In this document: positions 9,019 through 16,247 of the stretch, piece after piece
Layout of the letters: the number at the start of each line of letters is the position of its first letter
Numbering within the stretch: the stretch's first letter is position 1
From: Saccharofermentans sp.
Lineage (GTDB): Bacteria; Bacillota; Clostridia; Saccharofermentanales; Saccharofermentanaceae
Direction of reading: 5' to 3'
Assembly (NCBI GenBank): GCA_024685135.1
Contig: JAIKWA010000050.1
Span: 20,718-84,717, forward strand
DNA: 64,000 nt
Translations under genes and position numbers: made by a program
Notes under the pieces: model-generated
Told to the model about the DNA's origin: nothing
The model's database searches: none
Seen by the model: the letters and a program-made list of their open reading frames with translations, nothing else

Positions 9019-9978
9019 TTAAGCCACTACATCGCAGCTGGCCACTCTCCTGATCTGATTATCTGCCCTCGAATACAGATAAACGCTGTCAGACAATTTG
9101 TCCTGCGAAGACACCTGAGTCATGTTGGTATCCTTAACGAGCTTGAGCAGTTTGGATCTGCCCTTATAGAACTCTGCAGAGAGGATGATGAGGTCGTGTA
9201 TAGAAGACGGCAGGACATAGCAATCCGTACCGATGATGTCAGCCGCCCTCTTGATAACATCGGGATACAAGAGTGCGTCCGCACCGAAATACCCGATGCT
9301 GTTAGTGACCACATATACTCTCTCGTTATTGGGGATATTGTTAAAACCCGGGAACTCCTCGGTCATGTCCACCTTGCTTCCCCTTCTGTCGTTTACGAGC
9401 CTTAAAAGAGTCTGCTCGATCCTCTCGACCATAAAGGGCAGCATATGAGGGGTATTCTTCCTGGCATGCTCGTACAGATCCTCTTCAGACCAGCCTGCGC
9501 TCTGGCAGACCTCATTGGTCACAATAAAGCCGCTCAGGCCCCTCTGATCCACATGAGTGATAGCGCGGTATATGACCGTAAGATCTTCGAATTCTCTGTG
9601 CGGACACTTCTCGATAAGAGAAGCATTCATGTTCTTAGAGATCAGCTGGAAGATTATCTTGTTCTTAAAGCTTGACAGATCGCTCAGATCCGGGATCTTA
9701 GGTGCGACCTTGACTGAATCCTCCAGATATTTTGCCTGGTTTACCATCGTCCTCTCAAAATTGCCCTCTTCGAGATACTGTTCGTACATACGCTCAAGAT
9801 AAAAAGTAGGGGCCACATATGACCCCTTCTTATCCTTCGGCGTGATGGTGATGCCCGTCAGTTCTTCATTTACCTTGCTTACCTTGTGTTCAACGAGTTT
9901 GCAATTGAAATACCGCTCCGGCATGTAATCCATAAACTCATCGAGAACTCTCTTCCTAAACTCTTCAAAATCCATCAT
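9019..9978 (-). CDS. DUF5688 family protein
   Basis: I recognise this as the DUF5688 family, common in gut and rumen Clostridia and of unknown function. The track ORF (to 10077) is too long: AAGGAGGT sits 7 nt before the ATG at 9978, giving a 319-aa product starting MMDFEEFRKRVLDEFMDYMPE. It is a soluble alpha/beta protein with no signal peptide. Visible blocks are GITITPKDKKGSYVAPTFYL near the N-terminus, a helical middle and NSIGYFGADALLYPDVIKRAA near the C-terminus. It is the first gene of the adhesin operon, 15 nt before the adhesin ATG. It sits just after a promoter and a leader terminator, so it may be made together with, or act on, the surface structure. That link is only by position. 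Confidence 0.75.
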   Translation of the reverse strand: MMDFEEFRKRVLDEFMDYMPERYFNCKLVEHKVSKVNEELTGITITPKDKKGSYVAPTFYLERMYEQYLEEGNFERTMVNQAKYLEDSVKVAPKIPDLSDLSSFKNKIIFQLISKNMNASLIEKCPHREFEDLTVIYRAITHVDQRGLSGFIVTNEVCQSAGWSEEDLYEHARKNTPHMLPFMVERIEQTLLRLVNDRRGSKVDMTEEFPGFNNIPNNERVYVVTNSIGYFGADALLYPDVIKRAADIIGTDCYVLPSSIHDLIILSAEFYKGRSKLLKLVKDTNMTQVSSQDKLSDSVYLYSRADNQIRRVASCDVVA

Positions 9979-10006
9979 CAAGATGACCTCCTTAAATATT
10001 CCCAAT

Positions 10007-10033
10007 AAAAAACGCACCGGCATGCGGTGCGTT
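10007..10033 (-). terminator. Intrinsic terminator in the leader of the DUF5688-adhesin operon
   Basis: Stem AACGCACCG / CGGTGCGTT (9 bp, loop of 5) followed on minus by a T tract (complement of AAAAAA at 10007-10012). It lies about 12 nt downstream of the predicted transcription start for the promoter at 10053-10081 and 28 nt before the DUF5688 start. It is thus either an attenuator for the adhesin operon or the end of the upstream operon. Confidence 0.8.
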
Positions 10034-10052
10034 ATCTGATTGGGTAGCCTAT

Positions 10053-10081
10053 ATAATAGAAAGCCTTCGAGTCTCATTCAA
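10053..10081 (-). promoter_or_regulatory. Sigma-A-type promoter for the DUF5688-adhesin-sortase operon
   Basis: On minus: TTGAAT (10081-10076), 17-nt spacer, TATTAT (10058-10053). Transcription would start near 10046, just before the hairpin at 10033-10011. Both hexamers differ from consensus at one or two positions. Confidence 0.65.
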
Positions 10082-10132
10082 TATGTTAAAGTCTCATTTT
10101 AAGGGGGTGTTTTTGAAGATCTCAGTATTCAG

Positions 10133-10172
10133 AAAACCTTCTGAAGCCGCAATTTATTGGCTTACAGGTTTT
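10133..10172 (-). terminator. Imperfect terminator hairpin overlapping the thiN stop
   Basis: On minus, AAAACCTGTAAGCC pairs with GGCTTCAGAAGGTTTT around a 10-nt loop, with a 2-nt bulge, and ends in a short T run. It begins inside the last codons of the thiamine pyrophosphokinase gene and would close the long secA-to-thiN run. Confidence 0.4.
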
Positions 10173-10815
10173 TTGTTACGATTACGGCAAGTCTGCCGTT
10201 TTCGATCGAAACACTGATTTCCCTCGCATCTTTTGCGGGGTGATTGCTGAAGGTAAGAGACTTACCTGCAGTAACATCGATCCCTTCTAACGGATAGTAA
10301 AGACCTGAAGCTCTTATGCCGGCAGCGGGAGCAGTAAAATCCAAAGGTGCAAGAGATACTGCAAGATCTGCTCCTTCTTCTATTCCTATGGTTATCCCGG
10401 ACTTGCCGTTCATGGGATAGATATCCGTTATGCCGTCAGATAAGACGATGCTGTTTAAGCTTTTCCTCAAACCCGTTGCAAGCTGGATGTTTGCGATAAC
10501 GTGGTCTATCCTGCCGTTTGATATCGGGCAGATAAGGATAACGTCGCTTCCTTCGGGGACTGTATTAAGACAGATCTCGCTGTCGGTCCAATCCTTTTCG
10601 ATCGGGAAGCGGTTAACAGGGATATTATTGTATTCAAGGAACCTGAGTCCTTCAGCTGATACGGAATCGAGATCGCCGTAGCAGGATCTGGGGATGATGC
10701 CATGCTTTAAGCAGAAATCTACGCCGCCGTCAGCGCAGATGACATAGTCGTCTTCTTTGATCCTCGTGCTTGCCGCAGGATCTATGGGACCCGATGTGAT
10801 TATGCAGTAACGCAA
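10162..10815 (-). CDS. thiN: Thiamine pyrophosphokinase
   Basis: A 217-aa cytoplasmic enzyme that transfers pyrophosphate from ATP to thiamine to make thiamine diphosphate. Family markers are ICADGGVDFCLKHGIIP (the nucleotide-binding ADGG), YGDLDSVS (the GDxDS metal site) and EKDWTDSEICL (the KDxTDxE site). The C-terminal beta sandwich is present (SGLYYPLEG, SNHPAKDAREISVSIENGRLAVI). The length is normal. The start overlaps the rpe stop by 16 nt. It is the last gene of the long operon. thiN after rpe and rsgA is the standard order in many Firmicutes, which supports the call. Confidence 0.93.
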   Translation of the reverse strand: MRYCIITSGPIDPAASTRIKEDDYVICADGGVDFCLKHGIIPRSCYGDLDSVSAEGLRFLEYNNIPVNRFPIEKDWTDSEICLNTVPEGSDVILICPISNGRIDHVIANIQLATGLRKSLNSIVLSDGITDIYPMNGKSGITIGIEEGADLAVSLAPLDFTAPAAGIRASGLYYPLEGIDVTAGKSLTFSNHPAKDAREISVSIENGRLAVIVTKNL

Positions 10816-11459
10816 GCCTTGAGCTCCTTAACAGCCTGAGCGGGATCTTCCTTGGCGAATACGGCATTGCCTGCAACAAGAAGTCTTGCGCCTGCATCGT
10901 ATGCGCCCTTAATGGTATTCATGTTAATGCCGCCGTCTACTGAAAGGATGGTATCAGCGCCCTTGGCATCTATTGCCTGCCTGATCGCATTGATCCTCTC
11001 GTTGGAGCCGTCCATATATCCCTGTCCGCCGAAGCCGGGACGTACTGACATGATGAGGATAAGATCGCACTTATCCACCCAGGGGAGCAAGACCTCGATG
11101 GGAGTGTCGGGATGGATAGCGATACCTGCCTTGCAGCCTTCAGCCCTTATTGAATCTATTAGAGCCTGCGCTTCTTCAGTGCACTCGATATGGAAAGTGA
11201 TCATGTCACTTCCTGCCTTGGCAAAAGCGCTTATATACTTCTCGGGATTTGTGATCATGAGATGCGTATCGAAGATAAGATCCGAATGCTTCCTGATCGA
11301 CTTGATCACGGGAATTCCTATTGAAAGATTGTCAACATAATGACCGTCCATGACATCAAGATGCAGATACTCCGTAGTGCCCTTCAGATTATCTATATCT
11401 CTCATGAGATAGCCGAAATCAGCACTCAGGATCGACGGTGCAATATCAAAATTATTCAC
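10800..11459 (-). CDS. rpe: Ribulose-phosphate 3-epimerase
   Basis: Interconverts ribulose-5-phosphate and xylulose-5-phosphate in the pentose phosphate pathway. It is a TIM barrel with the usual landmarks: IAPSILSADF, HLDVMDGHYVDNLSIG (metal-binding His and Asp), MSVRPGFGGQGY and SVDGGINMNT (second Asp and phosphate site). The track starts at 11543, inside rsgA. The correct start is the GTG at 11459, with CGGAGGAAG upstream, giving 219 aa, the normal length. The GTG overlaps the rsgA stop by 8 nt (GTGAATAA), which implies translational coupling. Confidence 0.94.
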   Translation of the reverse strand: MNNFDIAPSILSADFGYLMRDIDNLKGTTEYLHLDVMDGHYVDNLSIGIPVIKSIRKHSDLIFDTHLMITNPEKYISAFAKAGSDMITFHIECTEEAQALIDSIRAEGCKAGIAIHPDTPIEVLLPWVDKCDLILIMSVRPGFGGQGYMDGSNERINAIRQAIDAKGADTILSVDGGINMNTIKGAYDAGARLLVAGNAVFAKEDPAQAVKELKACVTA

Positions 11460-12366
11460 TGGACTTCCTCCGTTTATAATTATTACGTTCACTGTATAAC
11501 TGTTCGCTGAAAGAACAATAACGCGTATATCTTTCTGAGTCAATAAGACCTTCTGACAGCTTTTGCCTTACTACGCACCCTGCTTCTGCAACATGTCTGC
11601 AGTTATCGAATCTGCAGCCTGATGCAAACTTCTCTATCTCTGGATAACCAAGTATAACCTGTCTGTATTCTATTCCCGCCTGATCTAACATCAGCGAGGT
11701 AAAGCCCGGAGTATCAGTAAGGAATCCCTCTCCAAAGTCGAAGAGCTCGACATGCCTTGTCGTATGCTTGCCTCGCTTGAGCTTATCCGATATCTCGCCG
11801 ACATCCATTATGTTGATGCCTAAGATGCTGTTGCAAAGAGTGCTCTTGCCGACTCCCGAAGGACCTGCAAAGGCAGCTATGCCGTCACCCGTTATAGCGA
11901 GGATATCTTCCGACTTAACAGGAGAATCCGCTGAAGATACGAATACCTTAAAGCCTGCATCTGTATAAGTCTTATAAAGCTTACTTGCGGCATCCGTGCC
12001 AAGGTCTTCCTTGGTAAAGATTATTATGGGAGTAATATCCCAGTTGCCGCAAAGAATAAGGAGCTTATCGAGCAGCATGAGATCGGGCTCGGGATCAGAC
12101 GCTGCAAATGTAAGGAGAAGATAATCCACATTTGCAACAGGCGGCCGCATAAGAAAGTTCTTACGCGGCAATATCTGCGTTATTACATAAGGAAGATCAG
12201 GATCGCCCGACGGCTCTATTATTACCTTGTCACCGGACTGGGGGCTTATGCCCTTACCTCTGAACTTACCTCTTACCTGACATAGATGTCTTATGCCGCC
12301 GGCTCTTACAGTATAAGTGCCGCCGACGCCCTTGGTGATTATGCCCTGCATTGGATCTTCAGGCAC
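11452..12366 (-). CDS. rsgA: Ribosome small-subunit-dependent GTPase A
   Basis: A circularly permuted GTPase that checks late 30S subunit maturation. Layout: OB fold (1-65), G4 motif FTKED, G1 GPSGVGKSTLCNSI, G3 DTPGFTSL and a C-terminal zinc knuckle (GCRFDNCRH, then C in AGCVVRQ). At 304 aa the length is normal. It starts with GTG, confirmed by GGGAGGAG just upstream. The GTG shares one base with the stop of prkC (TAGTG). The order prkC-rsgA-rpe-thiN is conserved in Firmicutes. Confidence 0.95.
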   Translation of the reverse strand: MPEDPMQGIITKGVGGTYTVRAGGIRHLCQVRGKFRGKGISPQSGDKVIIEPSGDPDLPYVITQILPRKNFLMRPPVANVDYLLLTFAASDPEPDLMLLDKLLILCGNWDITPIIIFTKEDLGTDAASKLYKTYTDAGFKVFVSSADSPVKSEDILAITGDGIAAFAGPSGVGKSTLCNSILGINIMDVGEISDKLKRGKHTTRHVELFDFGEGFLTDTPGFTSLMLDQAGIEYRQVILGYPEIEKFASGCRFDNCRHVAEAGCVVRQKLSEGLIDSERYTRYCSFSEQLYSERNNYKRRKSSE

Positions 12367-14453
12367 TATACTCCTCCCTCACCGCCGGCATTGGGATCCG
12401 TAGTAGGTACAGGTGTGTTAGTCGGCGTAGGTGTAGGTGTCGGTGTCGGCGTATTCGTCGGCAGAGGTGTCGGCGTAGGTGCAGCCTTGAATACTGCAGT
12501 ATATGTAGTCTCTCCACTTTGTGATACGAATGTAAATGTCGTGGAGAATGCAACAGTATTGCCGAACGAGTCGAGCCAGCAATCGAACTGATAGCCTTCT
12601 GCAGGAAGCGCGGTAAGTGTTACCTGTGTTCCCTCGGGATAGGTGCCGCCGCCGGTTACCGTACCGCCTGTATTACCTGCGATCTGTATGTTTACAACAG
12701 ACTGCGGAGGTGTAGGTGTAGGCGTACCGCCGTTATTAAAGTCGTCTTGCGTACCGATGTAGAGCTTGACTGTGGATCTTCTTGCAACAGGTGTACCTGC
12801 GACAGGATCCGTAAGCATTACGATCTGCGCATTAGCTGCAAGAGCCAATACCTCAGGGCTTCCGTCCAATGTGTACTGGAGTCCTGCCTCATCCAAAGCT
12901 GTTATAGCCTGCTCAACGGTAAAGCCCTTAACGTCAGGTATCACGCTGCTCGTAGGCTCTGTTGCGTAGATGATTACTACTGAATCACCCTTATTAAGCG
13001 ATGTCTCAGCCTCAGGCTCTGTCCTGATAACGAGACCGGGCTCTACTTCATCGGAAGACTCTGATCTCAAGGATACGCTGAGTCCGAAGCCTGTAAGTGA
13101 AGTATAAGCATCCTGGAAGTTCATTCCTGAATAGTCAGACAGGATTATAGAGTCAGGTGCCGAGGATACGGTAAGTATAAGCTTGCTGATGCCGCCTGTA
13201 GTAGAGATGACAACACCTTCTTCGATGCTCTGCTCCATTACGATACCGGGCTCGTAGTCTTCTGTCTCCTGGTATGCGATCTCGTAAGCGACATTATTCG
13301 CTTCGAGCTCTTCTATAGCTTCGTCAGCCTTGAGACCGACATAGTTACCGACCGTATAGTCGGTATTGACCGCTATATCGGTGTTGTTCCTTATCGCATT
13401 GACTACCAGATAGCCGAGTGAGAACAATACCGCAACGATGGCAACGATTATGAGGATCAGGAGGATATTGTCCCTGAATCTGGAGAAACGTCTTGATTCG
13501 GCGCTCTTCTCGATATCGGAAATCTTGTTGTAGTTGGGCTCCTGTCTGAAGGAGATATTGGGCTCGGATGTCTCAGGCTCGGGGATGTTGCTGATAACGC
13601 CGTATACACCGCTCGGGTCTACGAGGAGCGCATCGAGCTCGTTTACGAGCTGGCTCATGCTGAGATATCTCTTCTCGGGAACCTTCTGCATACACTTGTT
13701 GATGATGGCATCAAGACCGGAAGGGATACCGGGCATGATGGAGGACGCAAGAGGCGGTGTCTCCTGAAGATGCTTAACTGCAATGGCTACATTGGATTCA
13801 CCGTCGAAGGGAACTCTTCCCGTTACCATCTCGAACAATGTAACGCCCAGAGAATAGATATCTGACTGGGGTCCTACATTACCTCCTCTTGCCTGCTCGG
13901 GAGAGAAGTAATGAACGGAACCCATGGCGCCGCCTGTCATGGTGATGGTCGTGGAGGATGCGGCTCTTGCGATACCGAAGTCCGTGATCTTCGCGATCTT
14001 ATCTCTTGTTATGAGGATATTCTGAGGCTTGATGTCTCTGTGGACAACGCCGTTTGTGTGTGCGAATTCAAGTGCGACACCGATCTGGATAACGATGGGT
14101 ACCGCATTGCGCCAATCGAGGTGACCGTTCTGATTGATGAGTTCCTTTACGGTGATACCGTCGATATACTCCTGAACGATATATCTGAAATTACCTTCGT
14201 GACCTACGCCGTATACCTTAACGATATTGTTCTGCTGAAGGCTCGATACAGCCTTTGCTTCCGTATCGAATCTCCTGATGAATTCATCGTCTGATGAATA
14301 CTCAGGCTTAAGTATCTTGATAGCAACATTGGCTCCGGTATTCATGTCGATACCGAGATATACGTTAGCCATACCGCCACTGCCGATCAGCTTGACTATC
14401 CTGTATCTGTTAGCAAATATCTGGCCTTCGGGGCCACGTGCATAATCTGCCAT
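12366..14453 (-). CDS. prkC: PASTA-domain serine/threonine kinase with extra InlB-like domain
   Basis: A transmembrane Hanks-type kinase that senses muropeptides or lipid II and controls growth, cell wall synthesis and germination in Firmicutes. The cytoplasmic kinase (about 12-275) shows GSGGMANVYLG, VAIKIL, HRDIKPQNIL, DFGIARA and FSPEQARG, all active-site residues intact. A TM helix follows (LLILIIVAIVAVLFSLGYLVV, about 330-352). Three PASTA repeats occupy about 365-570. Unusually, the protein does not end there: a GGTVTGGGTYPEGTQVTLTA...GYQFDCWLDS module of divergent InlB B-repeat type follows, then a Thr/Pro-rich tail (TPTPTPTPT). The upstream partner phosphatase ends 16 nt before it. 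Kinase identity is certain; the role of the extra tail is unknown. Confidence 0.96.
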   Translation of the reverse strand: MADYARGPEGQIFANRYRIVKLIGSGGMANVYLGIDMNTGANVAIKILKPEYSSDDEFIRRFDTEAKAVSSLQQNNIVKVYGVGHEGNFRYIVQEYIDGITVKELINQNGHLDWRNAVPIVIQIGVALEFAHTNGVVHRDIKPQNILITRDKIAKITDFGIARAASSTTITMTGGAMGSVHYFSPEQARGGNVGPQSDIYSLGVTLFEMVTGRVPFDGESNVAIAVKHLQETPPLASSIMPGIPSGLDAIINKCMQKVPEKRYLSMSQLVNELDALLVDPSGVYGVISNIPEPETSEPNISFRQEPNYNKISDIEKSAESRRFSRFRDNILLILIIVAIVAVLFSLGYLVVNAIRNNTDIAVNTDYTVGNYVGLKADEAIEELEANNVAYEIAYQETEDYEPGIVMEQSIEEGVVISTTGGISKLILTVSSAPDSIILSDYSGMNFQDAYTSLTGFGLSVSLRSESSDEVEPGLVIRTEPEAETSLNKGDSVVIIYATEPTSSVIPDVKGFTVEQAITALDEAGLQYTLDGSPEVLALAANAQIVMLTDPVAGTPVARRSTVKLYIGTQDDFNNGGTPTPTPPQSVVNIQIAGNTGGTVTGGGTYPEGTQVTLTALPAEGYQFDCWLDSFGNTVAFSTTFTFVSQSGETTYTAVFKAAPTPTPLPTNTPTPTPTPTPTNTPVPTTDPNAGGEGGV

Positions 14454-14469
14454 ATTCTTCTCCTGATGC

Positions 14470-15210
14470 CTATTTCCGGCTTGTATTTCCTATTAGTACC
14501 GTGAGGTTATCCTTGCTTCCCAAACTGAGTGCTTCTTTTATAAGTTTGTCGCAAAGACCCTCAAGATCAGCTTTGTTGTTTCTTATAAGCCCCGCAAGGT
14601 CGTTATCCGTAAAGGGCGCATAAAGACCGTCAGAGCAAAGGATCACAAGATCCCCGTAAATTACATTATAACTGTAAATGTCCGGATTTAAAAACTTGTT
14701 TACCCCTACCACGTTAAACAATCTGTTCCTGCCGGGGTGCTTTTTTGCTTCCTCTTCGACAAGTTTGCCGCTCTTTACGAGCATCGCTGCTTCGTTATGG
14801 TCCTTGGTAAGCTTCATTACCGTAGAGCCGTGCATAAGATAGCATCTCGTATCGCCGATGTGGCCTATGGTAACTTCGGTATCCTTTACGAGAGCTAATG
14901 TAAGCGTAGTGCACATACCGAGTCTCTCGCGGTTATCGAGGCTGTTTAAGAGCACCTTGACATTAGCCTTGTTGAAAGCCTTGTGGATTATATCGAAAAG
15001 CTCGTTCTTATCGGATACCATGGGAAGCTCTGCCTTAAGACAAGCTAATGCTTCTTCTACAGCAAGCTTACTTGCGACTTCTCCCGAGCTCTCTCCGCCC
15101 AGGCCGTCAGCTATAGCCATACAGGTATATCCTGCGCATTCTGCAAAACCGAAGTAGTCCTCGTTATTCTCTCTTACGGGACCTTTCTCTGTAGCGCCAC
15201 AGCAGATCAC
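14470..15210 (-). CDS. prpC: PP2C-family Ser/Thr phosphatase (PrpC/Stp)
   Basis: Metal-dependent phosphatase that reverses PrkC phosphorylation. PP2C motifs are present in order: RENNEDYFGF (metal Asp), AIADGLGGESSGEVAS (DGxGG), IGHIGDTRCYLMHG, LTKDHNEAAMLV, LCSDGLYAPFTDNDL and GSKDNLTVLIG (DN metal site). At 246 aa it is a bare catalytic domain. It overlaps the rlmN stop by 4 nt and precedes the kinase by 16 nt, the usual arrangement of this pair. Confidence 0.95.
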   Translation of the reverse strand: MICCGATEKGPVRENNEDYFGFAECAGYTCMAIADGLGGESSGEVASKLAVEEALACLKAELPMVSDKNELFDIIHKAFNKANVKVLLNSLDNRERLGMCTTLTLALVKDTEVTIGHIGDTRCYLMHGSTVMKLTKDHNEAAMLVKSGKLVEEEAKKHPGRNRLFNVVGVNKFLNPDIYSYNVIYGDLVILCSDGLYAPFTDNDLAGLIRNNKADLEGLCDKLIKEALSLGSKDNLTVLIGNTSRK

Positions 15211-16247
15211 TTCTTATCCTCCACCGTACTGCGCCTTAATTGTCCGCAGGCAGCCATAATGTCGGTTCCCATCTCTCTTCTCAAAGTGGCATTTATACCC
15301 TTGTCCGTGAGAAGCTGCTGGAACCTTCTTACCCTGTCTTTGTTTGGACGTCTGTATGCCGAGCCCGGGAACTCGTTTGCAGCAATGAGATTAACATTGC
15401 ATAGCATTCCGCCGAGGAGTGATGCAAGTGCCCTTGCATGTGCATCTGAATCGTTTATCCCAGCGAAAAGACTGTACTCGAAGGTTATCCTTCTATGCGT
15501 CTTTACCGTATATTCCCTGCATGATGCGATAAGCTCATTAAGAGGATATCTTCTTGCTATAGGCATTATCTTCTTCCTGAGTTCGTCATCGGGTGAATGA
15601 AGGGATATCGCGAGATTGACCTGTGAATTAAACTTAGTGAATTCTTCTATCTTGGGGATAAGTCCGCATGTTGATACGGTTATATGTCTTGCTCCGAGGT
15701 TAAGTCCTTCAGGGTCTGTTGCAAGCTTAATAAAACCGATGAGATTATCGTAGTTATCGAAGGGCTCGCCTATTCCCATGACCACTACGCTCCTGATCCT
15801 CTCGCCTGAGAGCTTCTGTGATAAGACTACCTGAGCGAGCATCTCGCCCGAAGATAATGATCTTCCGAAGCCGAGCTTAGCAGATGCACAGAAATCGCAT
15901 CCCATCTTACAGCCTGCCTGCGAGGATATACATACCGACAGTCCCGTCTTGTATCTCATTACGACCGTCTCGATGACATTGCCGTCAAAGAGCCTGTATA
16001 CGAATTTGCGCGTACCGTCTATCTCGGATATGAGGCTTGATATGACATCGAATCCCTCGAAGATAAAATCTTCTTTGAGCTTTGCTCTTATATCCTTGGG
16101 GACATTTGTCATCTCATCCGTGTTTATAACGCCGGAGCTGATCCACTTATGGATCTGATCGGCCCTGAAAGAAGGAAGGCCCTTGTCTTTGCACCAGGCC
16201 TTTATATCTTCGAGATCAAGATCAAGACAGAATCTCTTATCACTCAT
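15207..16247 (-). CDS. rlmN: 23S rRNA (adenine2503-C2)/tRNA methyltransferase
   Basis: Radical-SAM enzyme that methylates A2503 of 23S rRNA and A37 of some tRNAs. The [4Fe-4S] motif is CKMGCDFCASA. Other landmarks are VVMGIGEPFDNYDN, HITVSTCGLIPKI, NLAISLHSPDDELR and the C-terminal RREMGTDIMAACGQL with the substrate-linking cysteine. The track start (TTG at 16262) has no ribosome binding site. I prefer the ATG at 16247 (346 aa), which overlaps the rsmB stop by 8 nt (ATGAGTGA), although its Shine-Dalgarno is weak. Confidence 0.95.
   Translation of the reverse strand: MSDKRFCLDLDLEDIKAWCKDKGLPSFRADQIHKWISSGVINTDEMTNVPKDIRAKLKEDFIFEGFDVISSLISEIDGTRKFVYRLFDGNVIETVVMRYKTGLSVCISSQAGCKMGCDFCASAKLGFGRSLSSGEMLAQVVLSQKLSGERIRSVVVMGIGEPFDNYDNLIGFIKLATDPEGLNLGARHITVSTCGLIPKIEEFTKFNSQVNLAISLHSPDDELRKKIMPIARRYPLNELIASCREYTVKTHRRITFEYSLFAGINDSDAHARALASLLGGMLCNVNLIAANEFPGSAYRRPNKDRVRRFQQLLTDKGINATLRREMGTDIMAACGQLRRSTVEDKK

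Noticed and set aside
10085-10161. TPP riboswitch linked to thiN
   Set aside because: The gene is internal to the operon and its leader is coding sequence of rpe; no TPP-box motifs (CTGAGA, ACCTGA) in an RNA-like arrangement.
10106-10210. Small plus-strand ORF (TTG start, MKISVFRKPSEAA onward) after AAGGGGGTG
   Set aside because: 34 codons, antisense to thiN, no promoter. The purine run is probably chance.
12286-12591. Plus-strand Gly/Val repeat ORF and the repetitive DNA at 12400-12480 as a possible CRISPR or satellite
   Set aside because: It is the shadow of the Thr/Pro tail of the PASTA kinase; the repeats have no spacers and follow the TPTPTP codons.
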